NCBI GenBank assembly: GCA_036657395.1
Contig: JAVXGM010000005.1
Location: 70,118 to 134,117 of the forward strand
Direction of reading: 5' to 3'
Length of the DNA: 64,000 nt
Origin: JAVXGM01 sp036657395
GTDB taxonomy: Bacteria > Bacillota > Clostridia > Peptostreptococcales > Anaerovoracaceae
In this document: piece by piece, positions 17,585 through 26,035 of the stretch
Numbering within the stretch: position 1 is the stretch's first letter
Layout: every line of letters begins with the position of its first letter
The notes under the pieces: model-generated
Database searches by the model: none
Seen by the model: the letters and a program-made list of their open reading frames with translations, nothing else
What the model was told of the DNA's origin: nothing
Translations under genes and position numbers: made by a program

Positions 17585-19165
17585 ATGTCAAAGTACACAC
17601 AAGTCGAACGTAATGGTCTGTTTGAATTGACAGACGCAACACGTGCCGAGCTTACGTCTTCAAAGTATTACAATGAAGATTTGGCTCCCACGTCTGTTTC
17701 CCAGAGGACATGGACTACGTACAACATCACAATGTTATGGGTTGGTATGTCCATATGTATTCCTTCGTTATCCTTATCGTCAGCACTCATCACTTTTGGC
17801 GTGTCCCCTTGGCTAGCAATTATCAATGTAGCTTTGGGAAATCTAATCGTACTTATTCCTATTCAATTAAATTCTAACGCAGGTACAAAATATGGTATTC
17901 CATTCCCTGCATTCTCAAGATTGACTTTTGGTAGTCTAGGAGCACAGATTCCTGCACTGTTAAGAGCAATCGTTGCCTGTGGTTGGACAGCAGTTCAAGC
18001 TTGGGTAGGTGGCGGTGCAGTTGCTGCTATCATCGGATGTTTCTTTGCTAAATTTGCTGATCCTACTTGGACTATGGCACTGCCTGGTAATCCAACTGCT
18101 GTAGTTGGTCAAGTAATAGGATTCTTGATTTTCATGCTCTTTGTTTGCTGGGTAGCATATAATGGCATGGAAAACATCAAATGGGTTCAAAACATTGGTG
18201 GTCCATTACTAATTGTAGTAATCATCGCATTGTTTATTTGGTCCGTTCTACAAGCTAGCGATTCCGGATACTCTTTCACACAGGTAATGGCTCAGGAAAA
18301 TGACCCTGCGTTGATTGCTAAAAATGGAGGGTTTGCCTACATTTATATGGCAGGACTCACTGGCAACATTGCATTCTGGGCTACTATGGCCTTAAATATT
18401 CCTGACTTTTCAAGATATGCTAAATCTCAGAAGGCTCAGTTTAGAGGACAGCTTTATGGTATGCCTGTTCCAATGTTTGCTTGTGCCTTCATCGGTGCAT
18501 TCTTTGCTCAGGCAACTAAATTATCCATGGGCACAGCCATGTTTGACCCAACAGGAGTATTTTATCTTGTTCCAAACAAAATTGTTGTGTTCATCGCTGC
18601 AGTGGGAGTAATAGCTGCTACAATTACAACTTGCGTAGCTGCTAATGTTGTAGCTCCAGCAAATGGATTCTCCAACCTTGCTCCTAGAAAGATAAGCTAT
18701 AAGGCTGGTGTAGTTATTACTTGTATAATTGCCGTACTCATGTGTCCTTGGTGGATTTACGGAAATGGCGGAGCTTATGTATTCACATGGTTAAACAACT
18801 ATGGTACTATCCTTGCTCCTGTAGCCGCAATCTTTATCGCAGACTACTATATGACAAAGAAAAGAAGAATCGACGTTGCTGGTCTTTACAAAGGCAAAGA
18901 TGGCAGATATTGGTATAATCACGGCTTTAACGTAGCTGCAATAGTGTCATGGATAGCTGCATTTGTTATTCCACTACTTGGAAATACAGTTTTCTTATTT
19001 GATCCTGCTAAGACTGCTTCCCCTAACTTAATTCAGTGGTTAGCTGCAAATGGATACATTGTATCATTCTTAATTGGATTTGTTGTTTATATACTTCTTA
19101 TGAAGGGTAAAGCCACTTCTTATGTAAGTGAAGAAGAACATGAACAATTAACAGAAAGAGCATAG
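17585..19165 (+). CDS. NCS1-family nucleobase/hydantoin permease
   Basis: The 526-residue protein has about 12 membrane segments and NCS1 features. These include TTYNITMLWVGMSI at the first helix, NAGTKYGIPFPAFSRLTFG, ACGWTAVQAWVGG, and a central NIPDFSRYAKS. The family imports purine or pyrimidine bases, allantoin or hydantoins by cation symport. The start ATG at 17585 is chosen because GGAGGT lies 7 nt before it; the longer frame begins inside that site. The dihydropyrimidinase/hydantoinase gene lies 96 bp downstream. That makes a hydantoin, dihydropyrimidine or related cyclic ureide the likely substrate (inference from context). Confidence 0.9.
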   Translation: MSKYTQVERNGLFELTDATRAELTSSKYYNEDLAPTSVSQRTWTTYNITMLWVGMSICIPSLSLSSALITFGVSPWLAIINVALGNLIVLIPIQLNSNAGTKYGIPFPAFSRLTFGSLGAQIPALLRAIVACGWTAVQAWVGGGAVAAIIGCFFAKFADPTWTMALPGNPTAVVGQVIGFLIFMLFVCWVAYNGMENIKWVQNIGGPLLIVVIIALFIWSVLQASDSGYSFTQVMAQENDPALIAKNGGFAYIYMAGLTGNIAFWATMALNIPDFSRYAKSQKAQFRGQLYGMPVPMFACAFIGAFFAQATKLSMGTAMFDPTGVFYLVPNKIVVFIAAVGVIAATITTCVAANVVAPANGFSNLAPRKISYKAGVVITCIIAVLMCPWWIYGNGGAYVFTWLNNYGTILAPVAAIFIADYYMTKKRRIDVAGLYKGKDGRYWYNHGFNVAAIVSWIAAFVIPLLGNTVFLFDPAKTASPNLIQWLAANGYIVSFLIGFVVYILLMKGKATSYVSEEEHEQLTERA

Positions 19166-19204
19166 AGTTAAGCTAAACTAAATTTAATATAATAACTTTG
19201 CAGG

Positions 19205-19228
19205 AGCCTTTGAGACCCAAAGGCTTTT
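19205..19228 (+). terminator. Intercistronic hairpin between permease and hydantoinase genes
   Basis: AGCCTTTG and CAAAGGCT form an 8-bp stem with a 5-nt loop, followed by TTTTG. The T-run is short, so it probably acts as a partial terminator lowering expression of the second gene relative to the first. Confidence 0.55.
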
Positions 19229-19261
19229 GCTATTATCCAAATTAAAAAAGGAGGGTTTAAT

Positions 19262-20665
19262 ATGGATTTATTAATTAAAAACGGCACGATTGTAACCGCA
19301 ACTTCTACCTATAGTGGTGATATTGCCATAAAGGGCGGCAAGATTGTTGCAATTGGAAAAAATTTAAAGCCGGGAAAAATTACTGAAATAGTTGATGCAA
19401 AAGGAAAGCTTGTGCTTCCTGGAGCTATCGATGGTCATACCCACCTTGCTATGCCGTTTGGCGGAACAGTTTCCACTGACGACTATTATGCGGGTACTAG
19501 ATCAGCAGCTTGCGGAGGAACTACCACCGTATTTGATTTTGTTCTACAAGGTGCAGGAGAGACAATGCTTGATGCAATCAAGCGAAGAGACGCATTATGT
19601 GCTCCTGATGCTGCAGTAGACTATTCTTTCCACGTTGCTGTATGCGATGTTACTTCAGAAGCACTCTTAGATTCTATGGAAGAGGCTGTAAAGGCTGGGG
19701 TTCCTTCATTTAAGGTGTTTATGGTTTATGATTTTGGTGTAGATGATGGTGCTTTCTACAGAGTACTTACTAAGGCCGCAGCGATTGGTGCTTTAGTTGG
19801 CGTTCATGCTGAAAACAGAGATGTAAATAATGTACTTATTGAGAAGTATCTAGGCGAAGGCAAAACTGATGCTTGGTGGCATTATATGTCCAAAAATGAA
19901 GACGTTGAAGGGGAAGCTGACGTAAGAGCCATTAACCTAGCTAAGATGGCAGGCACATCTTTATACATAGTCCATCTCGCAAATAAGCAAGGTATGGATG
20001 CAGTAAAAGAAGCCAGAGATCAAGGATATCCAATCTTTGCAGAGACTTGTCCTCAATACTTAAACTTCACTAAAGAAGTATATAAGAAAGACCGTGCAAG
20101 AGACTTTGTTTGCTCTCCTCCAATGAAGGGTAAAGAATCTCAGGATGCAATTTGGGACGGCATCAATAGCGGAGATATTGCCACTATTGCTACTGATCAT
20201 TGCCCATTCACTCAAGCTGAAAAAGACTGGGGCATCAAAACAAAAGATGGTAAGCCAGGCAACTTCACAACCATTCCAAATGGTTGTGCTGGAATTGAAA
20301 ACATGTATCCGTACATTCTCTCAGAAGCCAACAAAGGCAAAATCACTTTTAGCAAAGCTGTTGAACTTTGTTCCACTAATCCGTCTAAATTGTTTGGCCT
20401 TGACCATTTAAAAGGTGCCCTTCAAGTTGGTCTTGATGCGGATATCGTAATTTACGATCCGAAGAAAAATGTTACTATTACCAATGATGAAATGCACGGT
20501 GATACTGACCATACTATCTGGGAAGGCGCAAAGATCAAAGGTTACCCTGTTGCTACATATAGCAAGGGAACTTTGGTTTACAAAGATGGTGAATTCCTTG
20601 GCAAGCGAGGTAATGGAAAGTTTATCAAATGTAAGAAGATTAAACTGACTACACCTGGATTATAA
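19262..20665 (+). CDS. hydA: Dihydropyrimidinase / D-hydantoinase
   Basis: The 467-residue amidohydrolase opens dihydropyrimidine or hydantoin rings. The binuclear metal site is intact: His59 and His61 in GHTHL, the carboxylated lysine near residue 151 (SFKVF), His182 in VHAEN, His238 in IVHLA, and Asp312 in ATDHCPF. The length matches the family. A strong AAGGAGG precedes the ATG. It follows the NCS1 permease gene, giving an uptake-plus-ring-opening pair. No carbamoylase (beta-ureidopropionase) gene is adjacent, so the downstream step must be encoded elsewhere. Allantoinase is less likely given the sequence pattern, but substrate is not settled. Confidence 0.9.
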   Translation: MDLLIKNGTIVTATSTYSGDIAIKGGKIVAIGKNLKPGKITEIVDAKGKLVLPGAIDGHTHLAMPFGGTVSTDDYYAGTRSAACGGTTTVFDFVLQGAGETMLDAIKRRDALCAPDAAVDYSFHVAVCDVTSEALLDSMEEAVKAGVPSFKVFMVYDFGVDDGAFYRVLTKAAAIGALVGVHAENRDVNNVLIEKYLGEGKTDAWWHYMSKNEDVEGEADVRAINLAKMAGTSLYIVHLANKQGMDAVKEARDQGYPIFAETCPQYLNFTKEVYKKDRARDFVCSPPMKGKESQDAIWDGINSGDIATIATDHCPFTQAEKDWGIKTKDGKPGNFTTIPNGCAGIENMYPYILSEANKGKITFSKAVELCSTNPSKLFGLDHLKGALQVGLDADIVIYDPKKNVTITNDEMHGDTDHTIWEGAKIKGYPVATYSKGTLVYKDGEFLGKRGNGKFIKCKKIKLTTPGL

Positions 20666-20690
20666 TGGTTTTATAACCTGAACACATTTA

Positions 20691-20725
20691 AAAAGAGGAC
20701 TGACTTTACGTCAATCCTCTTTTTT
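20691..20725. terminator. Bidirectional terminator shared by hydA and the convergent membrane-protein gene
   Basis: AAGAGGACTGAC pairs with GTCAATCCTCTT with one mismatch, and T-runs occur on both strands. The right arm contains the stop codon and last codons of the convergent gene at 20711. Confidence 0.75.
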
Positions 20726-21295
20726 GTTATCTTCATTTTCTGTATCTTTATCCCCTTGCCAGAGTTTCACTGGCTGGGGAACTTTCTTTCTCTTTACTCG
20801 TTTTAAATAAATGTTTAACCCTTGGGTGTAAATCCAATCATACAGCATTAAAAATGCTACGCCACAAGGAATAATTATCCATATTGAAACATCTGGCAAG
20901 GAAACATTGCCTAATAGCAATTCCTTGAAAAATACTAGACCTAAAGTAAGTATCCCAGCAAAGAATACAATTTTTAATATCACCTGAATTACAGGCATCT
21001 TGATTTTTTCTATGTAGTATTTAATGATTCCATAAATGCCAAAAAGGCAAGCATATGGAATCATACCCAGCTTATTAGGTAAAATGACAAAGCCAAGAAT
21101 TATTGCCGCTGCATACAAAATCACTCCTGCCCTAGGCCCACTTTCCAGGATCATAATTCCAATGAAAAATCCACTTATAGAATAAAGTGTGATCTCTACT
21201 CCCGGAGCAAAAGATCCGGCAAACATAAAGACTATTGTAAAGGCCAGTAGAATGCCGCCTAATGCCAGTTTTAAGACTCCTTTATTTCTCTCCAA
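20711..21295 (-). CDS. Polytopic membrane protein of unknown function
   Basis: The 194-residue protein has about five or six hydrophobic segments (residues 8-28, 32-50, 53-72, 76-92, 100-125, 134-155). A basic/acidic cytoplasmic tail ends in KDTENEDNKKED. A glycine-rich first half (PGVEITLYSISGFFIGIMILESG) recalls small ECF-transporter-like membrane proteins, but I cannot assign a family. The start is a TTG at 21295 with AGGAG 8 nt upstream; no in-frame ATG with a site is available nearby. It lies 20 bp downstream of the J-domain gene, so the two are probably cotranscribed with the DUF5685-like gene. Confidence 0.7.
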   Translation of the reverse strand: MERNKGVLKLALGGILLAFTIVFMFAGSFAPGVEITLYSISGFFIGIMILESGPRAGVILYAAAIILGFVILPNKLGMIPYACLFGIYGIIKYYIEKIKMPVIQVILKIVFFAGILTLGLVFFKELLLGNVSLPDVSIWIIIPCGVAFLMLYDWIYTQGLNIYLKRVKRKKVPQPVKLWQGDKDTENEDNKKED

Positions 21296-21315
21296 AGCTC
21301 ATACTCCTATAGATC

Positions 21316-21888
21316 TTATATACAATCACAACATAAGTCTGCACAGCAATAACATTGACACATTTTGCAGAACATATCATCGTTTGAACCATATCCTCTG
21401 CCATAGGCCGTGTTCTGATAACCCTGCCCTACATTCATTATACCGCCTAATGCTTGTTTATATTCTTGGTTGTTTGGATCCATTGAAACCGCCTGCTGCA
21501 CCTTTGTAACTGCATCATCATACCAACCCTTTTTATATGAAAGCATTCCGCTTAAAAACATCCACTCTGCGTTTCTGTTTTGGCTTCTATTTAAAGTTGA
21601 CTCTGCCGATTGAAGGTTACCCATATCGATATCTTTTCTCACCTGATTAAATTCTGGTGAACTGGTTTGACGGTTTCCCCCTTGTGTGTATCCCCCGTTA
21701 TTATTATTCCCCTTGGTTAACATATCATATGCCTCGTTGACTTCTTGAAGTTTTTCTTCTGCCAAGTCGGACAATGGATTGTTTTGATACTTATCTGGAT
21801 GGTATTTTTTTACTAACTCTTTATATGCTTTTTTTATTTCTTCTTGCGATGCACCTTGTCTAACGCCTAATACTTCATAGGGATTCAT
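21316..21888 (-). CDS. J-domain protein with Cys-rich C-terminus
   Basis: The 190-residue protein begins with a complete J domain (residues 2-66) including the HPD motif near 32-34 (KYHPDKY), which stimulates DnaK ATPase. A Gly/Asn-rich linker follows. A TPR-like region comes next (SAESTLNRSQNRNAEWMFLS onward). The last 20 residues contain eight cysteines (CKMCQCYCCADLCCDC), which suggests a metal- or membrane-associated tail. It lacks the Zn-finger and C-terminal substrate domains of DnaJ itself. The ATG has GAGGAG upstream and overlaps the end of the preceding DUF5685-like gene by 14 bp, pointing to coupled translation. Confidence 0.88.
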   Translation of the reverse strand: MNPYEVLGVRQGASQEEIKKAYKELVKKYHPDKYQNNPLSDLAEEKLQEVNEAYDMLTKGNNNNGGYTQGGNRQTSSPEFNQVRKDIDMGNLQSAESTLNRSQNRNAEWMFLSGMLSYKKGWYDDAVTKVQQAVSMDPNNQEYKQALGGIMNVGQGYQNTAYGRGYGSNDDMFCKMCQCYCCADLCCDCI

Positions 21889-22753
21889 TCTGTTTCTCCT
21901 CTTCTTTTGTAATTTCTTCTGTTTTCCGTAAAAGTCCCATGTACACTATGTTCTCTATTATACCTTTATTTTTCTTAATGGCAAGCAAATCCAATGATTT
22001 GCCGATTTCTCCTAAGTAATGAAACAGGTTGAATTCACAAGTTTTCATAATCTCTCTTCGAAATTCAACTACTGGTTGGCCATGGTAATCAAACCTGTAC
22101 AGCAGCGGATTGTAGACTCCTGATTCAATGTTTTCTTCAATGTCATCTACTGCATCCATCAGGTAAATCCATTTTCCTAGATGATATCCAATCCTTGCTA
22201 GCACCTGTTTTTCTTTAAATCCTGGAGGGAATGGTCCTTCTTCCAAAATATTTTCCATAATCTTGGCAAATGCCTCTGCTACCTGATCTAAGTTTGGGCA
22301 TTTTTCATCTTCCAGCTTAGATATGCTACTTAGGTTTCCCCTTACTTTCTTGCAAAGTTGCGGCCTAGCCTTTTCTAGCTTTCTGTAAACACCCTTCATG
22401 GTTTTTAAGAAAGCCTTAGCGTAGAGTTTCCCCTCATCGTGGACATCATCTTCCAATTTGTACCATGCCAAAATCAGCATAACATCAGCTGCATAATCAA
22501 TTGCTGCATTTGATACTATTGTTTGTTTTTTAATGTGATGAATAAGACAATGTTCCCTAGAGGGAATATCTTCTTCCCCATCTACCCCTGCAATAATCAG
22601 GGCAAGAAAGACAGCATCATAGCTTAACACCATTCTTGGAATCTGACCATATCGTCTGCCAATGGATTTGCAGATTCCACAATAATATCCAGTATATACT
22701 TCATATTCCCACATTTTTAGTTGGGGTTTTTGGGCCGTCACATAGCCTAGCAT
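21875..22753 (-). CDS. DUF5685-like protein
   Basis: The 292-residue soluble, helical protein starts MLGYVTAQKPQLKMWEYE and contains YYCGICKSIGRRYGQIPRM near residue 25. I recognise this as typical of DUF5685 proteins of Clostridia. A second conserved patch is GYHLGKWIYLMDAVDDIEEN. The CxxC and Asp-rich patch could bind metal, but no activity is established for the family as far as I know. AGAGGT precedes the ATG. It overlaps the J-domain gene by 14 bp, so the pair is likely functionally linked, perhaps as chaperone and client or partner (inference). Confidence 0.75.
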   Translation of the reverse strand: MLGYVTAQKPQLKMWEYEVYTGYYCGICKSIGRRYGQIPRMVLSYDAVFLALIIAGVDGEEDIPSREHCLIHHIKKQTIVSNAAIDYAADVMLILAWYKLEDDVHDEGKLYAKAFLKTMKGVYRKLEKARPQLCKKVRGNLSSISKLEDEKCPNLDQVAEAFAKIMENILEEGPFPPGFKEKQVLARIGYHLGKWIYLMDAVDDIEENIESGVYNPLLYRFDYHGQPVVEFRREIMKTCEFNLFHYLGEIGKSLDLLAIKKNKGIIENIVYMGLLRKTEEITKEEEKQNESL

Positions 22754-22886
22754 GGCCTACCTCTTCAAATCAAGATTTTTTCTCTTACCTAGACTAACAC
22801 AGGTCATCATTTTTTTCAAATTGAGAGAGAAAATATCATTAAATCTTCATCTCTATATCGTGCTTTCTAATAATCTATGGCTTGCC

Positions 22887-22915
22887 TTGACCCCGTTTTG
22901 GAAAACTGGTATACT
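22887..22915 (+). promoter_or_regulatory. Promoter of the acn-icd-gntR operon
   Basis: TTGACC and TATACT are separated by exactly 17 bp, and TG one base before the -10 box gives an extended -10. The predicted start lies about 50 nt before the aconitase ATG. Confidence 0.8.
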
Positions 22916-22922
22916 TGTATAC
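22909..22922 (+). promoter_or_regulatory. Candidate GntR/FCD operator over the -10 box
   Basis: Two copies of the self-complementary hexamer GTATAC flank TT (GTATAC-TT-GTATAC). FCD-type GntR regulators bind short palindromes with GT and AC half-sites such as TGTATACA. The first copy covers the -10 box and the second the start region, so a bound repressor would block polymerase. The regulator encoded as third gene of the operon is the obvious candidate (inference). Confidence 0.55.
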
Positions 22923-22971
22923 ATGTTTGAAAACAAAATTAATTTTATTTGACATAGCGGAGGTAAAAAAT

Positions 22972-24897
22972 ATGGCAAAGACACTAACTCACAAAATATT
23001 AGAGGACCATTTAATCAAGGGGGATTTAACTCCAGGCAAAGAAGTTACCATTAAGATGGATCAAACACTTACCCAGGATTCCACTGGGACTATGGTTTAT
23101 CTTCAATTGGAAGCTATGGACGTAGATACTGTGAAAACAGAACTTTCTGTTGCCTACATCGACCATAATACACTTCAGACAGGCTTTGAAAATGCTGATG
23201 ACCACGCATTTATTAAAAGCGTAGCTCAGCGTCACGGAGTACTGTTTTCTAAGCCAGGAAATGGGATTTGTCACCAACTTCATTTGGAGAATTACGGAAA
23301 GCCAGGAAAAACACTTCTCGGTTCTGACAGTCATACTCCTACAGGTGGCGGCCTCGGTATGCTGGCAATCGGTGCTGGCGGTCTTGACGTAGCTGTTGCT
23401 ATGGCAAAGGGTACATATACTCTTGTTACTCCAAAGGTAATCAAGGTAGATTTAAAGGGCTCACTGAACCCTTGGACTTCTGCAAAGGATGTAATTTTAT
23501 ATGTCTTGCAACAGCTTACTGTAAAAGGCGGAGTTGGTAAGGTTGTGGAATACACTGGAGAAGGCGTAAAGTCTTTATCTGTTACTGATAGAGCGACCAT
23601 TACAAATATGGGTGCTGAGCTTGGTGCTACTACTTCTATATTTCCAAGTGATGAGCTTACTAAAACTTACCTTAAGCTACAAGGACGAGAAAAGGATTAC
23701 ACCCCTTTTGCTCCAGATGCTGATGCTGTTTACGACCAAGAGCTTATTGTGGATTTAGATACTTTGACCCCTCTTGCAGCAATGCCTCACAGCCCAGATA
23801 ATGTTGATAGCATTGCAAATATTGGGGAGATTAAAATTGACCAGGTTGCTATTGGCAGCTGTACTAATTCTTCTTATACAGACCTTATGAAAGTTGCGGC
23901 GATTCTAAGGGGAAAGAAAGTTCATCCTGATGTAAGTTTAGTTATCTCCCCTGGATCAAGTAAAATCCTTGCAAAGATGGCTGAAAATGGCGCTCTTGCC
24001 CATATTATAAGTGCAGGTGCAAGAGTAATTGAAAACGCTTGTGGACCTTGTATCGGCATGGGACAATCTCCAAAATCAGAAGCGGTTTCTCTTCGTACAT
24101 TTAACCGTAATTTCAAGGGGAGAAGCGGCACCTTAGATGCTAACGTGTATCTTGTAAGTCCTGAAACTGCAGCAATTTCAGCTATTACTGGGGTTCTTAC
24201 TGATGGAACTACTTCAAACCTTACACTAGATAAGATTGCCAACGTTGATTTTGATTTCAACGACAACTTCATCGTATATCCTAAGGGGACGAACAAAGAA
24301 AATACTCCTGTAGAAATGGGTCCTAACATTAAGCCATTCCCAAGGAATACTACATTGCCTGAAATGCTTACGGCAAAGGTTGCTCTTCACCCAGGAGACA
24401 ATGTTACAACAGATGACATTATGCCATCTGATTCAAGACTATTGCCATACCGTTCTAACATTCCATTACTTGCCAACTACTGTTTCGAAAAAATCGATTC
24501 AGATTTTGCAAAGAGATGCAAGGAATACAAGGAAAATGCCATTGTTGGTGGTGACAACTACGGTCAAGGAAGCAGTCGTGAGCATGCGGCTCTTGCCCCT
24601 CTTTACCTAGGGGTTAAATTTGTAATTGCCAAGTCTTTTGCCAGAATTCACAGGGCAAACCTGATTAACAGCGGTATTATTCCATTGGTATTTGACGATC
24701 CTACCGATTACGACAAAATCAACCTTGGTGATACTTTGGTGATTTCAAAGGCACCTAATCAGGTGAAGGCACAGTCTATTACAGTGGAAAACAAAACTCA
24801 AAATACATCTTACAAAACAATAACTAATTTCTCTAACCTTGATACAGATATGCTCCTAGAAGGCGGGAAAATTAATTGGATAAAAGGAGAACAATAA
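22972..24897 (+). CDS. acnA: Aconitate hydratase
   Basis: The 641-residue single-chain enzyme isomerises citrate to isocitrate. The three [4Fe-4S] cysteines are visible: Cys297 in GSCTNSS, and Cys357 and Cys360 in NACGPCIGMG. The swivel domain follows, with GDNYGQGSSREHAAL near residue 530. It is shorter than the ~890-residue E. coli AcnA, as is usual in clostridial and mitochondrial-type forms. The start at 22972 has GGAGGT 8 nt upstream; a longer frame reaching 22915 would begin within the promoter. Its stop overlaps the icd start by one base. With icd it forms the oxidative branch from citrate to 2-oxoglutarate, probably for glutamate supply. Confidence 0.95.
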   Translation: MAKTLTHKILEDHLIKGDLTPGKEVTIKMDQTLTQDSTGTMVYLQLEAMDVDTVKTELSVAYIDHNTLQTGFENADDHAFIKSVAQRHGVLFSKPGNGICHQLHLENYGKPGKTLLGSDSHTPTGGGLGMLAIGAGGLDVAVAMAKGTYTLVTPKVIKVDLKGSLNPWTSAKDVILYVLQQLTVKGGVGKVVEYTGEGVKSLSVTDRATITNMGAELGATTSIFPSDELTKTYLKLQGREKDYTPFAPDADAVYDQELIVDLDTLTPLAAMPHSPDNVDSIANIGEIKIDQVAIGSCTNSSYTDLMKVAAILRGKKVHPDVSLVISPGSSKILAKMAENGALAHIISAGARVIENACGPCIGMGQSPKSEAVSLRTFNRNFKGRSGTLDANVYLVSPETAAISAITGVLTDGTTSNLTLDKIANVDFDFNDNFIVYPKGTNKENTPVEMGPNIKPFPRNTTLPEMLTAKVALHPGDNVTTDDIMPSDSRLLPYRSNIPLLANYCFEKIDSDFAKRCKEYKENAIVGGDNYGQGSSREHAALAPLYLGVKFVIAKSFARIHRANLINSGIIPLVFDDPTDYDKINLGDTLVISKAPNQVKAQSITVENKTQNTSYKTITNFSNLDTDMLLEGGKINWIKGEQ

Positions 24898-26024
24898 TGG
24901 ATTACAAAACAGCATTTGAGCAAATTGTTGCAGATCAACTGAAGCGAGTTGAGGCCCTTAAGGCCTCCTCCACTTCCACTAATTTTTCAGCTTTAGATAA
25001 GATTACTGTAGGAATGATCGACGGTGACGGCATCGGTCCTGTGATTATGGATTCTTGCCGAGAAATCTTAGGGAAGCTATTAAAAAAGGAAATTGAAAGC
25101 GGAAAAATCATTTTAAAGGATATTCCTGGTCTAACCCTAGAGAATAGAATTGAAAAAATGGAAACTGTTCCTGCTGACGTTTTGGCTTCCATTAAGGAGT
25201 GTGACGTTCTTCTCAAGGGTCCTACTACCACTCCAGGTAAAGGTGACAACCTGCCAAACATTGAAAGCGCCAACGTTACACTTCGCCGTGAGCTTGACCT
25301 ATTTGCCAATGTAAGGCCTGTATCCATTCCTGAAAAGAATATTGACTGGATTTTTTACAGAGAAAATACCGAGGGTGAATATGCCCTAGGCAGCCGGGGT
25401 GTTGAAATCAATGAGGATATTTCCATTGATTTTAAAGTCACTACCACTCAAGGAACTACAAGGATTGCTAAGGCGGCTTTTGAATATGCCAAGGCTAACG
25501 GAAACAAAAATGTTTCTATTGTTACTAAGGCAAATATTATGAAAAAAACTGACGGTAAATTTCTCAGCCTTTGCTACGATGTTGCAGCGGATTACCCTGA
25601 AATTAAAACAGATGACTGGTATGTGGACATTATGGCTGCCAATTTGATTAACGATCAGATTAACAGCAATTTTAACGTGTTTATCCTGCCAAATCTATAC
25701 GGGGATATTATTACTGATGAGGCCGCCCAGATTCAAGGTGGTGTAGGTACTGCTGGTAGTGCCAACATTGGTAGTAAATATGCTATGTTTGAGGCTATTC
25801 ACGGTTCTGCCCCAAGAATGATCAGCGATGGTATTGGTGAATATGCAAATCCTGCAAGTATTATGAGAGCTTCTGTTATGCTTCTTAGACACATTGGCAT
25901 GACTCAGCCTGCTGCTAATTTGGAAAAGGTTTTAGATATGGCTCAAGATCAGCTAAATCTTCCAGGAGATGGCACAGGAAATACAGCTGCCGATTTCACT
26001 AAATTTATAATTTCTCGCATATAA
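24897..26024 (+). CDS. icd: Isocitrate dehydrogenase, NAD-type (isocitrate/isopropylmalate family)
   Basis: The 375-residue enzyme oxidatively decarboxylates isocitrate to 2-oxoglutarate. IDGDGIGP lies near the start, and the substrate motif SANVTLRRELDLFANVRP carries the isocitrate-type Ser and Arg residues. Further conserved stretches are YRENTEGEY, LYGDIITDEAAQIQGGVG and FEAIHGSAP. The start shares a base with the acnA stop (TAATG) and has AAAGGAG upstream; a longer frame beginning at 24876 lies inside acnA. Linkage to aconitase favours isocitrate over isopropylmalate or homoisocitrate. NAD preference is guessed from subfamily resemblance and is less certain. Confidence 0.9.
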   Translation: MDYKTAFEQIVADQLKRVEALKASSTSTNFSALDKITVGMIDGDGIGPVIMDSCREILGKLLKKEIESGKIILKDIPGLTLENRIEKMETVPADVLASIKECDVLLKGPTTTPGKGDNLPNIESANVTLRRELDLFANVRPVSIPEKNIDWIFYRENTEGEYALGSRGVEINEDISIDFKVTTTQGTTRIAKAAFEYAKANGNKNVSIVTKANIMKKTDGKFLSLCYDVAADYPEIKTDDWYVDIMAANLINDQINSNFNVFILPNLYGDIITDEAAQIQGGVGTAGSANIGSKYAMFEAIHGSAPRMISDGIGEYANPASIMRASVMLLRHIGMTQPAANLEKVLDMAQDQLNLPGDGTGNTAADFTKFIISRI

Positions 26025-26035
26025 GGAGGCGCCAA

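Noticed and set aside
22915..22971. Longer N-terminus for aconitase
   Set aside because: It would start at the end of the -10 box and before the expected transcription start; GGAGGT supports 22972.
24897..26024. 3-isopropylmalate dehydrogenase or homoisocitrate dehydrogenase
   Set aside because: The substrate motif SANVTLRRELDLFANVRP and the coupling to aconitase favour isocitrate; no leucine or lysine genes are nearby.
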